Part shown: piece after piece, positions 8,193 to 16,151 of the stretch
How positions within the stretch are numbered: position 1 is the first letter of the stretch
Layout: the number at the start of each line of letters is the position of its first letter
DNA from: Streptomyces sp. MspMP-M5
GTDB lineage: Bacteria; Actinomycetota; Actinomycetes; Streptomycetales; Streptomycetaceae
Assembly: GCF_000373585.1 (NCBI RefSeq)
Contig: NZ_KB891866.1
Coordinates: 1-64,000, forward strand
Direction of reading: 5' to 3'
DNA: 64,000 nucleotides
Notes under the pieces: generated by a model
Told to the model about the DNA's origin: nothing
The model's database searches: none
What the model saw: the letters and a program-made list of their open reading frames with translations, nothing else
Position numbers and translations under genes: made by a program

Positions 8193-8594
8193 ATGGCCGT
8201 CGTGAGTCGCGCTGTAGAGGAGAGCAACCGTCGCATGCTTCGGGCGCGGGATGCGATGGACCGTGCCTATGCCCAGCCGCTGGACGTGACGGCCCTGGCC
8301 AGGATCGCCCATGTGTCCGAGGCGCACTTCTCGCGCGTCTTTCGGGCCACGTTCGGTGAGACGCCTCACCGCTACCTGCAGCGTCGTCGGGTCGAACGCG
8401 CGATGTTCCTGCTGCGGGAGACCGATCGCCGTGTGACCGACATCAGCTTCGAGGTGGGCTTCAACAGTCCCGGGACCTTCAGCCGCACCTTCCACGCCAT
8501 CGTCGGCCGGTCGCCGAGGGAGTACCGCAAGCAGACGCCGGCGATGGGCGTGCCTACCTGTTTCACGATGGCGTGGACGCGGCCGAGTTCGTAA
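8193..8594 (+). CDS. AraC-family regulator (DNA-binding domain only)
   Basis: 133 residues almost entirely composed of the AraC double HTH: first HTH PLDVTALARIAHVSEAHFSRVFRATFGETPHRYLQRRRV, second HTH VTDISFEVGFNSPGTFSRTFHAIVGRSPREYRK, the family signature. There is no ligand-binding domain, as in SoxS/MarA-like members. The start could be the ATG at 8193 or the GTG at 8202. The next gene, 99 bases downstream on the same strand, is a VOC protein; this stand-alone AraC plus glyoxalase arrangement recurs in actinomycetes, so the regulator probably acts on that gene. Confidence 0.85.
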   Translation: MAVVSRAVEESNRRMLRARDAMDRAYAQPLDVTALARIAHVSEAHFSRVFRATFGETPHRYLQRRRVERAMFLLRETDRRVTDISFEVGFNSPGTFSRTFHAIVGRSPREYRKQTPAMGVPTCFTMAWTRPSS

Positions 8595-8693
8595 CCGTCC
8601 GGGTCGGCCGTGGGCCCTGTGTGCGGAGCGTGCGCCGACTAGTGATCAGTTTTGGATAAGTTTTCGTCCAGTGTGCTCGGTAGCGTGAGGGAC

Positions 8694-9104
8694 ATGTTCA
8701 ACGCCATCACGCACTCGCAGATATACGTCCTGGACCAGGACGAGGCCCTCGATTTCTACGTCGGCAAGCTCGGCCTGGAGGTTGCCGCCGACGTCGACAT
8801 GGGCTTCATGCGCTGGCTGTCCGTCAGCGTCCCCGGACACCCCGAGCGCCAGATCCTGCTGGAGAAGCCGGGTGCGCCGGCGATGTCCGAGGAGACGGCG
8901 GAGCAGGTCCGGGAGCTGGTGACCAAGGGGGCGATGGGCGGCTGGCTCATCTTCACCACGGACGACTGCCGCAAGACCTACGAGACGCTGCTGGGCCGGG
9001 GCGTGGAGTTCACCGAGGAGCCCACCGACCGTCCCTACGGAACCGACTGTGGCCTTCGCGACCCCTTCGGCAACCGTATTCGCTTCACGCAGCCGCGGGC
9101 TTAG
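8694..9104 (+). CDS. VOC-family protein paired with the AraC regulator
   Basis: 136 residues: MFNAITHSQIYVLDQDEALDFYVGKLGLEV is the first beta-alpha unit (His 7 as likely metal ligand), followed by a second module with GGWLIFTTDDCRKTYETLLGRGVEF and the ending CGLRDPFGNRIRFTQP. The usual C-terminal Glu ligand position is occupied by Arg (NRIRF in place of NxxEl), so metal binding may be altered. TAGCGT at 8681-8686 sits 7 bases before the ATG and a weak GAGGG overlaps this spacer, so the message may be leaderless. It is a different subgroup from the VOC protein at 2.7 kb. Confidence 0.82.
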   Translation: MFNAITHSQIYVLDQDEALDFYVGKLGLEVAADVDMGFMRWLSVSVPGHPERQILLEKPGAPAMSEETAEQVRELVTKGAMGGWLIFTTDDCRKTYETLLGRGVEFTEEPTDRPYGTDCGLRDPFGNRIRFTQPRA

Positions 9105-9208
9105 ACAGCGTTCGCTGGGTGGCTGACTGGCCTGTCGGGCACATCCTGATCCGCAACGGCCCGGCCCAATCGGACTGGCCTTGGGGCTGCAGCCGGGGCG
9201 TGGGCAAT

Positions 9209-9249
9209 TGCGGTCCGGGTTCGTCCCGCGTAGACGGACCCGGACCGCA
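9209..9249. terminator. Bidirectional hairpin terminator
   Basis: Arms of 17 bases (9209-9225 and 9233-9249, one mismatch) around a 7-base loop, placed between the convergent VOC (ends 9104) and GPP34 (ends 9258) genes. A strong GC-rich stem without a clear U-run, as is usual in Streptomyces. Confidence 0.75.
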
Positions 9250-9257
9250 GCCTCGGT

Positions 9258-9872
9258 TCAGTCGCCTCGCCAGATGTTGTCGAAGGCGGCCTGCTCGATG
9301 GCGCGTCGTTGGCGGAGGCCCTCCAGTTGCATCAGGGCGTTGTGGACGGCGGCGACTACGGTGTCCACGCCGTTGTCGTCCACGCTGGGGGAGTCGGCGG
9401 TGGCGCCCGTGTCCGCTCTGCCGAGCCCGAGGGCGGTGGCGAGGGCCGTCAGGACGGGCTCCTCCGAGGTCAGGCGCCCGGCCGCGGCGCGCCGGGCCGG
9501 GGAGTCGGCCAGCAGGATGTGGCCGCCCCGGAAGGGGATCCCGCGCCGGCGCTCGCGGCTGAGCAGCCCTTCGGCCTCCAGTGTCGCCAGATAGGCCCCG
9601 GACAGGCCGCGGCCCCGGCGCCACAGCCAGTCGTCGACCGACTCGTACGGCGGCTCGCGGCGCAGTGATGCCGCGGCCTGGTCCAGCAGGGGGTCGTCCG
9701 TGGTGGGGTGGTAGCCCGGCAGGATGCGCTCGTCGTCCAGGGTGACGGCCTGGGCTTCGAGGAGGTCGATGACCTCGGCGCCGGCGAGCGCGAGGGACAG
9801 GTTGCCTTGTTCCGGGGGGCGGCCGGGCGCCACGTCCAACGCGGTGAGCATCAGGTCCCGTGCGGTGGTCAT
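9258..9872 (-). CDS. GPP34 (GOLPH3-like) family protein
   Basis: 204 residues. The opening TARDLMLTALD, the early segment GNLSLALAGAEVIDLLEAQAVTLDDERILPG and the central RRGRGLSGAYLATLEAEGLLSRERRR match the GPP34/GOLPH3 family. In eukaryotes this fold binds phosphatidylinositol-4-phosphate on Golgi membranes; in Streptomyces the family is abundant and its role is not established. No signal peptide or membrane segment. The ATG overlaps by 4 bases the stop of a possible small upstream frame, suggesting translational coupling if that frame is real. Confidence 0.8.
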   Translation of the reverse strand: MTTARDLMLTALDVAPGRPPEQGNLSLALAGAEVIDLLEAQAVTLDDERILPGYHPTTDDPLLDQAAASLRREPPYESVDDWLWRRGRGLSGAYLATLEAEGLLSRERRRGIPFRGGHILLADSPARRAAAGRLTSEEPVLTALATALGLGRADTGATADSPSVDDNGVDTVVAAVHNALMQLEGLRQRRAIEQAAFDNIWRGD

Positions 9873-10081
9873 GGGTCAGGTCCGGGGCGATCGAGAGTGA
9901 GGGAGGGGGCGGGGGCGGTCACGGCATGTGATTCCGGCGGTCTGCCGCCGGCGGCGACGCGCGTCTCAGCGGTGCCCCGAATATCGGCGCTGACCCGAAT
10001 ATTCGGGCTGACCGGCATCTGAGCGCTGCCCCGCATATCGGTGCTGACCTGCGGATTTCGGTGTGTCGGCATGTCGATCAC
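9869..10081 (-). CDS. Possible small repeat-containing protein upstream of GPP34
   Basis: 70 codons whose stop overlaps the GPP34 start by 4 bases (ATGA). The translation contains two related segments, VSTDMRGSA and VSADIRGTA, 18 residues apart, with SPNIRVS between. The DNA repeat period of 54 bases keeps the frame, and the overlap with GPP34 favours coding. Against it: no clear ribosome binding site, no homologue recognised, and the repeats could equally be DNA-binding sites in the GPP34 promoter. Confidence 0.3.
   Translation of the reverse strand: MIDMPTHRNPQVSTDMRGSAQMPVSPNIRVSADIRGTAETRVAAGGRPPESHAVTAPAPSLTLDRPGPDP
9975..10047. repeat. Two 19-bp repeats around a 14-bp palindrome
   Basis: CCCCGAATATCGGCGCTGA (9975-9993) and CCCCGCATATCGGTGCTGA (10029-10047) differ at two positions. 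Between them lies the perfect palindrome CCCGAATATTCGGG (9994-10007), directly abutting the first copy. The region is 100-175 bases upstream of the GPP34 start, a plausible operator array. Confidence 0.65.
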
Positions 10082-10226
10082 TCCCGCGTGGGGCGCGATG
10101 GTCCCCGCAATCCAGCAGAGCAGTTCCGGGCCGATCGTGCCTGTCGAAGGGATGAGGGGGAGGGAAAGGGGAGGGGCGTGGCTGCCGGGTGGCAGGGGCG
10201 GGGCCGGCAGCCGGTGCCGTTCGGGG

Positions 10227-11867
10227 TCAGTCGGTTGCCGTGAAGACGCGGATTCCGCCGACGTATGTCTGGAGGACCTTCGCCCGGGCGATTTCCTCGG
10301 GCGGGGCGGTGAAGATGTCGCGGTCGAGGACCACCAGGTCGGCGAGGTGGCCGGGCTGGAGTGTGCCGGTGTCGTCGTGGCCGTTGACGTGGGCGGAGCC
10401 GGCCGTGTAGGCGGCGACGGCGGTGGCCAGGTCGAGGCGCTGCTCGGGGAGGAAGATCCGGTCGTCGGTGGCGTCGGGCTCCCTGCGGTTGACGGCGACG
10501 TGCAGACCGGCGAGTGGATCGGGGCTGCTGACGGGCCAGTCGCTGCCGGCCGCGAGGGTGGCGCCGGCCCGGAGCAGGGAGGCGAACGGGTACTGCCAGG
10601 CGGCGCGTTCGGGGCCGAGGAAGGGGATGGTCAGCTCGTCCATCTGCGGTTCGTGGGCGGCCCAGAGCGGCTGGATGTTGGCGATGGCGCCGAGCCGGGC
10701 GAAACGGGGCAGGTCGTCGGGGTGGACGACCTGGAGGTGGGCGAGGTGGTGCCGGGCGGTGCGGCGGCCGTTGGCCGTGCGGGCCGCCTCGACGGCGTCC
10801 AGGGCCTCGCGGACCGCGCGGTCGCCGAGGGCGTGGAAGTGGACCTGGAAGTCCAGTGCGTCGAGTGCGGTGACGTGCTCGCGCAGTGCCGTCGGGTCGA
10901 CGAAGCTCAGGCCGGTGTTGGTGGTGGCGCAGCCGCAGGCGTCGAGGTAGGGGCTGGTCATGGCGGCGGTGAAGTTCTCGGCGATGCCGTCCTGCATGAT
11001 CTTGACCGAGCCGGCGCGGAACCGGCCGTGGGTCAACTCTGCACGCCGAGCGGTCAGTTCGGGGGTCTGTTCGGCGCCGCGGGCGCGGTCCCACCAGAGC
11101 GCGCCGGTGACGCGGGCGGTCAGCGTGCCCGCGCGGGCGGCGGCCAGATAGGCGTCCGACGGGTCGGACTGCCCGTGGAAGGTGCCGAGCAGGGCGTCCT
11201 GCCAGCCGGTGATGCCCAGGGAGTGCAGCAGTTCCTGGGCGCGCAGCAGGCCGGCCAGCCGGTCGTCGGCGGTGCGCTGCGGCATCAGCCCGGTGATCAG
11301 GGCGGTGGCGCCTTCCTGGAGGACGCCGCTGGGGGTGCCGTCGCTCTCGCGCTCGATCCGGCCGTCGGACGGGTCGGGGGTGTCCTTGGTGAGGCCGGCC
11401 AGTTCTAGCGCGCGGGTGTTGACCCAGGCGCCGTGGTGGTCGCGGTTGGGGAGGTAGACGGGGCGGTCGGACACCACGGAGTCGAGGAGTTGGCGGGTCG
11501 GCAGGCCGCCGGCGAAGCTCTCCAGGGACCAGCCGCCGCCGGTGATCCAGCTCCGCTCGGGGTGGGCGTCGGCGAACTCGCGGATCCGCCGCAGGTACGC
11601 CTCGACGCCGGTCGTTCCGGTGAGGTCGCACTCGGCGAGTTCCAGGCCGCCGAAGACGGCGTGGACATGGGCGTCCTGGAAGCCGGGCAGCAGCAACTTG
11701 CCACTGAGGTCGACGACTTCGGTTCCGGGGCCGATCAGTTCCCGGACCTCGTCGTGGCCGACGGCGGTGATCCGCTCGCCGGTGACGGCGAGGCTGCTCG
11801 CCCGGGTGCGGGCGGGGTCTCCGGTGTGTACGGGGCCGTGGGTGAAGACCAGGTCGGCCTTGGGCAT
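10227..11867 (-). CDS. YtcJ-like metal-dependent amidohydrolase
   Basis: 546 residues, the usual length of the amidohydrolase_3/YtcJ family. N-terminal beta-sandwich segment (ADLVFTHGPVHTGDP), then LLLPGFQDAHVHA with the metal-binding HxH, further His ligands in FQVHFHALGDRA and HLAHLQVVHPDD, and AGSDWPVSSPDP with the metal-binding Asp near the end. C-terminal GTLQPGHLADLVVLDRDIF is the family's closing strand. Such enzymes hydrolyse C-N bonds; substrate unknown. A GGAG 9 bases upstream supports the start. A permease remnant lies directly upstream on the same strand, so this was probably a transporter-hydrolase operon broken by an IS110 insertion. Confidence 0.88.
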   Translation of the reverse strand: MPKADLVFTHGPVHTGDPARTRASSLAVTGERITAVGHDEVRELIGPGTEVVDLSGKLLLPGFQDAHVHAVFGGLELAECDLTGTTGVEAYLRRIREFADAHPERSWITGGGWSLESFAGGLPTRQLLDSVVSDRPVYLPNRDHHGAWVNTRALELAGLTKDTPDPSDGRIERESDGTPSGVLQEGATALITGLMPQRTADDRLAGLLRAQELLHSLGITGWQDALLGTFHGQSDPSDAYLAAARAGTLTARVTGALWWDRARGAEQTPELTARRAELTHGRFRAGSVKIMQDGIAENFTAAMTSPYLDACGCATTNTGLSFVDPTALREHVTALDALDFQVHFHALGDRAVREALDAVEAARTANGRRTARHHLAHLQVVHPDDLPRFARLGAIANIQPLWAAHEPQMDELTIPFLGPERAAWQYPFASLLRAGATLAAGSDWPVSSPDPLAGLHVAVNRREPDATDDRIFLPEQRLDLATAVAAYTAGSAHVNGHDDTGTLQPGHLADLVVLDRDIFTAPPEEIARAKVLQTYVGGIRVFTATD

Positions 11868-11976
11868 GAGGGGTTCTCCAGTCGGGTTGGCGGGACGGTG
11901 CGAGTGTGGCGTGTGGGGCGGTTGGCGGGGCAGATATGGCGTGTGGGGCGGTCGGTGGGGCGGGGTCGGTGGGTGG

Positions 11977-12540
11977 TCAGTCGCTCGGGGGTACAGGAAG
12001 ATCCTCGCCGGTCCGTGGCAGGAAGTACGGGGCGCGCCGGTGCCAGCGGGCCCATGCGGCGGCCGGCAGACCGGAGACGATTATGAACGCGACCGCCGAC
12101 AGCTCGAACCAGCCGTTGTCTGCGGCGAGTTCGAAGTGGCCCGCCGAACGGTAGAAGTCCCAGGCGCGACAGCCGCCGACGGCGAGCAGGACGAGCGCGC
12201 CGAGCAGCGGTGCGACGACCACCCGCAGCGCCTCGACGGGCGCGGTGCGCAGCAGTGGGCGGAAGCGGACCGCGGCGGCGACGGCGGTGAGCGCGTAGTA
12301 CAGCGCGACCACGATCCCGATGGCGTTGACCGCGGCGGAGATCAGCGCGCCGACGGTGGTGATGACCAGCGACAGCGCGGCGAGGACGACGGCGATCGCG
12401 GTGATCAGCAGGGTGCCGGCGGCCGGGATGCGATGGCGCGGGTGGAGCCGGGTCCACACCCGGCCGAGGGTGCCGTCGCGGCCCATCGCGTACATCCCGC
12501 GGGCCGTGGGGATGGCCTCTGCGTCGGGCCGCACCCGGCT
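11977..12540 (-). pseudogene. C-terminal remnant of an APC-family amino acid permease
   Basis: The frame ending at 11977 encodes EAIPTARGMYAMGRDGTLGRVW followed by HPRHRIPAAGTLLI and about four hydrophobic helices, which matches the second half of APC-superfamily amino acid/polyamine permeases (the YAMGRDG-x-HPRHxTP loop is diagnostic). About half of the protein is missing: upstream of roughly 12515-12545 the sequence becomes an IS110 transposase fragment in another frame. A longer open frame runs through the junction by chance. It lies 109 bases upstream of the amidohydrolase, likely its former operon partner. Confidence 0.75.
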
Positions 12541-12892
12541 CCAGGTCGCGGCGCATCCGGGCCTGGTCGGCGATGATCGCCGCGTCCCGGGCGTCGGTCT
12601 TTCCCTGGCCGCGGTAGCCGGCTGTTGCCCGGTTGACGGCCAGTCCGGGTAGTTAGAACACGGGCTGGCCATGGTTGGCCAGGAGCCCCAGCGGCAGGAC
12701 GGCACCACCGTGCGTGACGTCCACGGCCCAGGTCGTCTCATGGCCGAGGCCAAGGACAGCGGCGATCAGGGCGAGCAGCTCGGGTTCATCGTTGGCCACC
12801 CGGCGAGACAGGAGGTGCCTGCCCTCCGCGTCGATCACCACGCAGTGGTGGTGCGTCTTGCCGATGTCCACCCCGGCCCGTACGCGGCCCAT
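12541..12892 (-). pseudogene. Truncated IS110-family transposase (N-terminal half)
   Basis: From the ATG at 12892 the translation reads MGRVRAGVDIGKTHHHCVVID, the first DEDD acidic motif of IS110 transposases, continuing to GLLANHGQPVF. A TAA stop follows, but the same frame continues with LPGLAVNRATAGYRGQGKTDARDAAIIADQARM, the second conserved block (GKTDARDA). Homologues have Tyr at the stop position, so this is a nonsense mutation. Homology ends at RMRRDL, where permease sequence begins. The element is thus dead twice over: by nonsense and by loss of its 3' half. Confidence 0.82.
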
Positions 12893-13101
12893 CGCCCCTC
12901 CGGCGCTCGTGCCTGTCGTGTCCGCAGACGACCTCGCCGGCAGGTCCTTACACAGTGATCTGTTCGCACATCCCAATCAGCGGCCGAGTCGTCGCGGGGT
13001 GCGAGGCGGCCAGTCATAGGAAGCCACGGTCGGCAGACCACTAAAAGCCACACCTCGCACCCCTCGGATGCCCCAACCCTACGAATGGCTGGACCAAACC
13101 G

Positions 13102-13412
13102 ATGACCAAGGTAAGGACCGCTATCCGACTCGCCGGCCTGAACATCCGCTGGACCGGCACCGACGACACCACACCCGACGGGCACGTCCTCGTCCTCGGC
13201 ACCGACAGCAGCGGCCTACTCCACCTCGCTCTCTACGCCGGCGACACCCCTGCGACGACGCGTTCCGCGGATCCCTGCTCATCCCCCCGGACGGCCACCA
13301 GCAGAGTTTTCTGCCGACCCGCACCACCGCCTACGGGCCCGGCGGCGCTTGGGTCACCCGCAGCGGGGGCCAGGCCAGCATGCTCGCCCGCCTGGCCAAC
13401 GCGGCCACGTGA
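13102..13412 (+). pseudogene. Small unknown gene split by a frameshift
   Basis: From the ATG at 13102 about 50 codons have strong G/C third-position bias (MTKVRTAIRLAGLNIRWTGT through LLHLALYAGDTP). At about 13245-13250 that bias jumps to another frame, which reads DDAFRGSLLIPPDGHQQS and ends at the TGA 13410-13412 with normal bias. Adding one base in the C-run near 13247 would give one continuous protein of about 103 residues. Product unknown; no signal peptide. Either a real frameshift or a sequencing error. Confidence 0.5.
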
Positions 13413-13442
13413 CGGGCCAGCTGTGTACCCCGACTCAGGACA

Positions 13443-14036
13443 CTAGTCGGCGATGTTGACGTGCATGTTGAAACGGACCCCGCCGATCTTCACCAGCAGG
13501 TCACCTTGCACCTTGCGCGTTTCCTTCGTGTCGCCCACATTGCCCTTGTTCACCGCCAGCTTGTTCTGCGGTGGGTGGCTCACGAACCCCGTGAAGACCC
13601 CACCTGCGGCGAGCTGGGCCGCTTCGTCCCATTCGTCGCGCAGATCCGCGTAGCGCGTGGCGTCCATGGGCTGGCCACCGAGGGTCAGATATACGCGGTG
13701 GCCGTCGACGTATGCGCCGGCGAGCTGCTGGAGGATGCCGGCCACCGTCGTCTTCAGCGAGTAGTGCTTCGCCGCCGTCGCAAGGAGCTGCGCGGCGTCC
13801 CCATCGAGCTGGGCCTGACGCGCGTCCCGGGCGCCAGCCCTGAACAGCTCGTCTTTGTCCGCGTCGATGCTCTTGAACGCCTCGGTGTACCCCGTCTTCT
13901 TGTCCTGGGCGATCCTGATCGTTGCGTCCCACTGCGGCGCGCTGATCCACTCGTGGTCGAACGAGATGGCCTCGCAGTACGTCTTCAGCTCCGCCTCGGC
14001 CTCTTCGGCCGACTTGGCATAGTCGTTCTTCGGCAT
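13443..14036 (-). CDS. Hypothetical protein, unknown
   Basis: 197 residues, start at MPKNDYAKSAEE preceded by a GGGGGG stretch about 6 bases upstream. No signal peptide and no membrane segment; rich in Lys, Asp and Ala, with predicted helices in the first two thirds and a beta-rich C-terminal third (GRHEYL-like strands RVYLTLGGQPMD, FTGFVSHPPQN, GDLLVKIGGVRFNMHVNIAD). No known domain recognised. Its lysine content and lower GC than the neighbours suggest recent acquisition. It lies alone, convergent with the frameshifted gene at 13.1 kb. Confidence 0.65.
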   Translation of the reverse strand: MPKNDYAKSAEEAEAELKTYCEAISFDHEWISAPQWDATIRIAQDKKTGYTEAFKSIDADKDELFRAGARDARQAQLDGDAAQLLATAAKHYSLKTTVAGILQQLAGAYVDGHRVYLTLGGQPMDATRYADLRDEWDEAAQLAAGGVFTGFVSHPPQNKLAVNKGNVGDTKETRKVQGDLLVKIGGVRFNMHVNIAD

Positions 14037-14343
14037 GTGAGTGCCCCCCTTGCCGTCATGGCGAACCACGAAAGTGCCACAGGGGAAAGCTCCCTGTCAG
14101 CCGGATCCGAAAACAGTGAAAACTGGCTGCACGCAGGGGAGTTGCTGCAGGGGCGGGCGAGGTGCGAAGGGACGGGTGGGCTGTGCGGGAGCCGCCTGGG
14201 CGGGATCAGGGACGCTTTTGGGGTTCCCGTCAGTCGCGACCCGGCGTCACTCAGATCACCCCGCCCGTGCCCACATCGACGACCCGCGCACGGAGTGGTC
14301 GTATGGTCGGCCGGACAGCTCCTAACCGCTCGTTGGGAGGAAC
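14037..14343. other. Intergenic, no feature recognised
   Basis: 307 bases upstream of the unknown protein and downstream of the small secreted gene. I see no coding bias, hairpin or repeat worth calling. Confidence 0.4.
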
Positions 14344-14523
14344 TCAGACGCCGAGGAGCCAGGAGCCGACTCTTTGGAGGCCGTCGGTGAGCGAGGTAGT
14401 TCCGAGCTGAGGAGCGACTCCGACATCGCCCTCGTAGCCGTCGTCGGCGGTGGCGGCGCCGGCTCCGAGGATGATCAGTGCTGCGGCTGCGACTGCTGTC
14501 GCGAGAACGGTCAAGTGCTTCAC
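14344..14523 (-). CDS. Small secreted protein, unknown
   Basis: 59 residues from a GTG preceded by GGAGG with a 5-base gap. A classic signal peptide (KHLTVLATAVAAAALIILGAGAATA, cleavage before DDGYEGD) leaves a mature chain of about 33 residues: acidic start, then APQLGTTSLTDGLQRVGSWLLGV, a possible amphipathic helix. No cysteines, so not a chaplin. It could be a surface-active or signalling peptide, but function is not known. The surrounding patch holds two more small exported proteins. Confidence 0.65.
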   Translation of the reverse strand: MKHLTVLATAVAAAALIILGAGAATADDGYEGDVGVAPQLGTTSLTDGLQRVGSWLLGV

Positions 14524-15059
14524 GGGGACCTCCGCTGGTGAAGGCGACTTTCCGGCAGGATCATTCGCCGCCTGTCGCCCCGCCACCCGAACCTCCTCCA
14601 CCTGGCGGCCATCCCGCGGTTCGTCCCCTCAATCTGCGGCAGGCAGTCGACGGCCCAGGTTGCCGGCGAGGTGCCGTGCCGCGAAAGCCGCGTCGCCGGG
14701 CCCTGCTGCCACCCGTTGCAGGAGCTGGATCGTGGCGCGTGCCTCGCGCAGGGTCACTATCGGGAGGCGCTGCGTGACGCCTTCGACGAGGTGCAGGATG
14801 TGTCCTCTGATTCGTTCGTGATCTCAGGAACGGGCGTCTGACCTGCACGGTTACGCCATGCTGGGTTGGTGCATGCCTATGGCATATGCCTCCCGCCGAA
14901 ACCCTCCACGACCAATTCCCGCCGGCCGCCGGTGCAGCACTCACCGTCGCCCTTCAAGCCGCCTGCCCCGACCCCCTCGGCAACACAGCGCCCCGCGGCA
15001 TCGCAAAGGCCCCGTCAACCGGCGGGGCCTTCATGGTTGTGCTACCAAGGGCAGGATTG
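14524..15059. other. Intergenic region holding a terminator
   Basis: 536 bases between two minus-strand secreted-protein genes. The only clear element is the hairpin at 15006-15031. The promoter of the 59-residue gene should lie just above 14523. Several frames are open but lack ribosome binding sites and recognisable products. Confidence 0.45.
15006..15031 (-). terminator. Hairpin terminator after the 92-residue secreted protein
   Basis: Nine-base perfect arms AAGGCCCCG / CGGGGCCTT (15006-15014 and 15023-15031) around an 8-base loop, about 30 bases past the stop of the minus-strand gene ending at 15060. Read on the minus strand the stem ends in TTT. Confidence 0.65.
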
Positions 15060-15338
15060 TCAGTGGTCCGCGAGGTTGCAGCCGGCCTTGGCGTGGTAGG
15101 CACTGACGCCGATCACGTGCAACATGTTTTCACAAAGCTTGATCCCGCTGGCCCCGTCGCCGCGCCCGGCAGCCTTGCAGGCGTCACGCACCTTCGGTCC
15201 GACGGTGTAATGGTTTTTCAAGTAGGCCACGCAGTGCTGCGGAGCGGCATGGGCAGGCGCGGTGACGACGAGCGGCAGCGCAGCGCCTGCCATCAGTACT
15301 CCGGTGGCTGCCACTATGCGGCGCACGGCCTTACGCAT
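15060..15338 (-). CDS. Small secreted four-cysteine protein, unknown
   Basis: 92 residues starting MRKAVRRIVAATG, preceded by AAGGGG at a good distance. Signal peptide to about residue 31 (LPLVVTAPAHA-APQ). The mature ~61 residues contain four cysteines (QHCVAYL, RDACKAAG, IKLCENML, AGCNLADH), enough for two disulfides, in a mostly helical pattern. No family recognised. The layout (small, exported, disulfide-bonded, alone with its own terminator) fits a secreted inhibitor or signalling protein, but that is inference only. Confidence 0.7.
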   Translation of the reverse strand: MRKAVRRIVAATGVLMAGAALPLVVTAPAHAAPQHCVAYLKNHYTVGPKVRDACKAAGRGDGASGIKLCENMLHVIGVSAYHAKAGCNLADH

Positions 15339-15683
15339 GAGAATCCCCCTTGAGTAGAAAGCACGTTCTATCGGTCGGTGGTCAAGGTGCCAGTCCATGT
15401 TCATCGAAGCCTCACCGCGGCATGGCGCGAACGCACCAACTCGCAGCACACAGAGGCGAGGAGCCCCGCCCTTCCGGGCGAGGCGCTGTACGCGAGTAGC
15501 TCACACCGCGACCGCGTCCTCCCGCGGAAACGTCGCCGGGCACCGCCGACGAATCCACGACCGCGCCCACAACGCCCGCGCATCCGCAACGGATGCCCGG
15601 CACGCCGCCGTGCGCAGTTCTGCTCGCTTGGGGCATACGGGTGAACTCGCGCCGCCTGCGCAGCGCACCGTCGTTGGTCGAGC
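15339..15683. other. Intergenic region containing repeat copy A
   Basis: 345 bases between divergent secreted-protein genes. It holds the promoters of both and the first copy (15502-15564) of a diverged 62-bp direct repeat. No gene seen. Confidence 0.5.
15502..15564. repeat. Diverged direct repeat, copy A
   Basis: 63 bases that match 16090-16151 at roughly 50 positions with one base gap (shared segments include CACCGCCGAC and AATCCACGACCGC). The two copies flank the secreted-protein gene 15684-16079, upstream and immediately downstream. Confidence 0.65.
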
Positions 15684-16079
15684 ATGACCACGCGTCGAAC
15701 CCTCACGGCCGTCGGACTCACCGCCGCCACACTCGGAGCCGGACTCGCAGCCGCCGCACCCGCATCCGCCGGCGGGATCGGTGTAATCCTGTCACCGTCG
15801 TTCGACAACAGCTGCGCCAACCAACACGCCGCAGCCAACGCCAACGCCGACACCGTCCACGGAAGAGGGACTGCAGGCGGACTGTCGGCCGCCATCCCGG
15901 CCGACACCCCGCTCAACCACTGCGGCGGCGCCGAACTGCCTCTATCCCGCAACTGCACAGACTCGGGAGCGTCATCCGAGCCAGGATCCATGATCGGTGC
16001 CACCAACCTTGGGCAAAACCTGCTCTGCGAGGCAGTCCGCAACAACCTCAACAACCCGAACGTGAACATCCTCGGCTAG
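15684..16079 (+). CDS. Secreted protein, unknown, flanked by direct repeats
   Basis: 131 residues. Residues 1-29 are a Tat- or Sec-type signal peptide (TTRRTLTAVGLTAATLGAG, cleavage at ASA-GG). The mature part is Asn/Ala/Gly-rich with four cysteines (NSCANQ, NHCGGA, RNCTDS, LLCEAV) and ends NNPNVNILG. Composition recalls small surface proteins of aerial hyphae, but it has neither chaplin nor rodlin motifs. No good ribosome binding site; start chosen as the only ATG that gives a signal peptide. The two flanking repeats suggest the gene sits in a duplicated or inserted segment. Confidence 0.6.
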   Translation: MTTRRTLTAVGLTAATLGAGLAAAAPASAGGIGVILSPSFDNSCANQHAAANANADTVHGRGTAGGLSAAIPADTPLNHCGGAELPLSRNCTDSGASSEPGSMIGATNLGQNLLCEAVRNNLNNPNVNILG

Positions 16080-16089
16080 AAGCCACGTT

Positions 16090-16151
16090 CACGCCGCAAC
16101 CGCATCCTCCCGTAGAAACACCGCCGGACACCGCCGACAATCCACGACCGC
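16090..16151. repeat. Diverged direct repeat, copy B
   Basis: Second copy of the 62-63-bp repeat, beginning 10 bases after the stop of the secreted-protein gene. The shared core is CACCGCCGAC(G)AATCCACGACCGC. Confidence 0.65.

Noticed and set aside
9209..9249. Operator function for the 17-bp dyad
   Set aside because: Placed between two convergent stops, so a shared terminator explains it.
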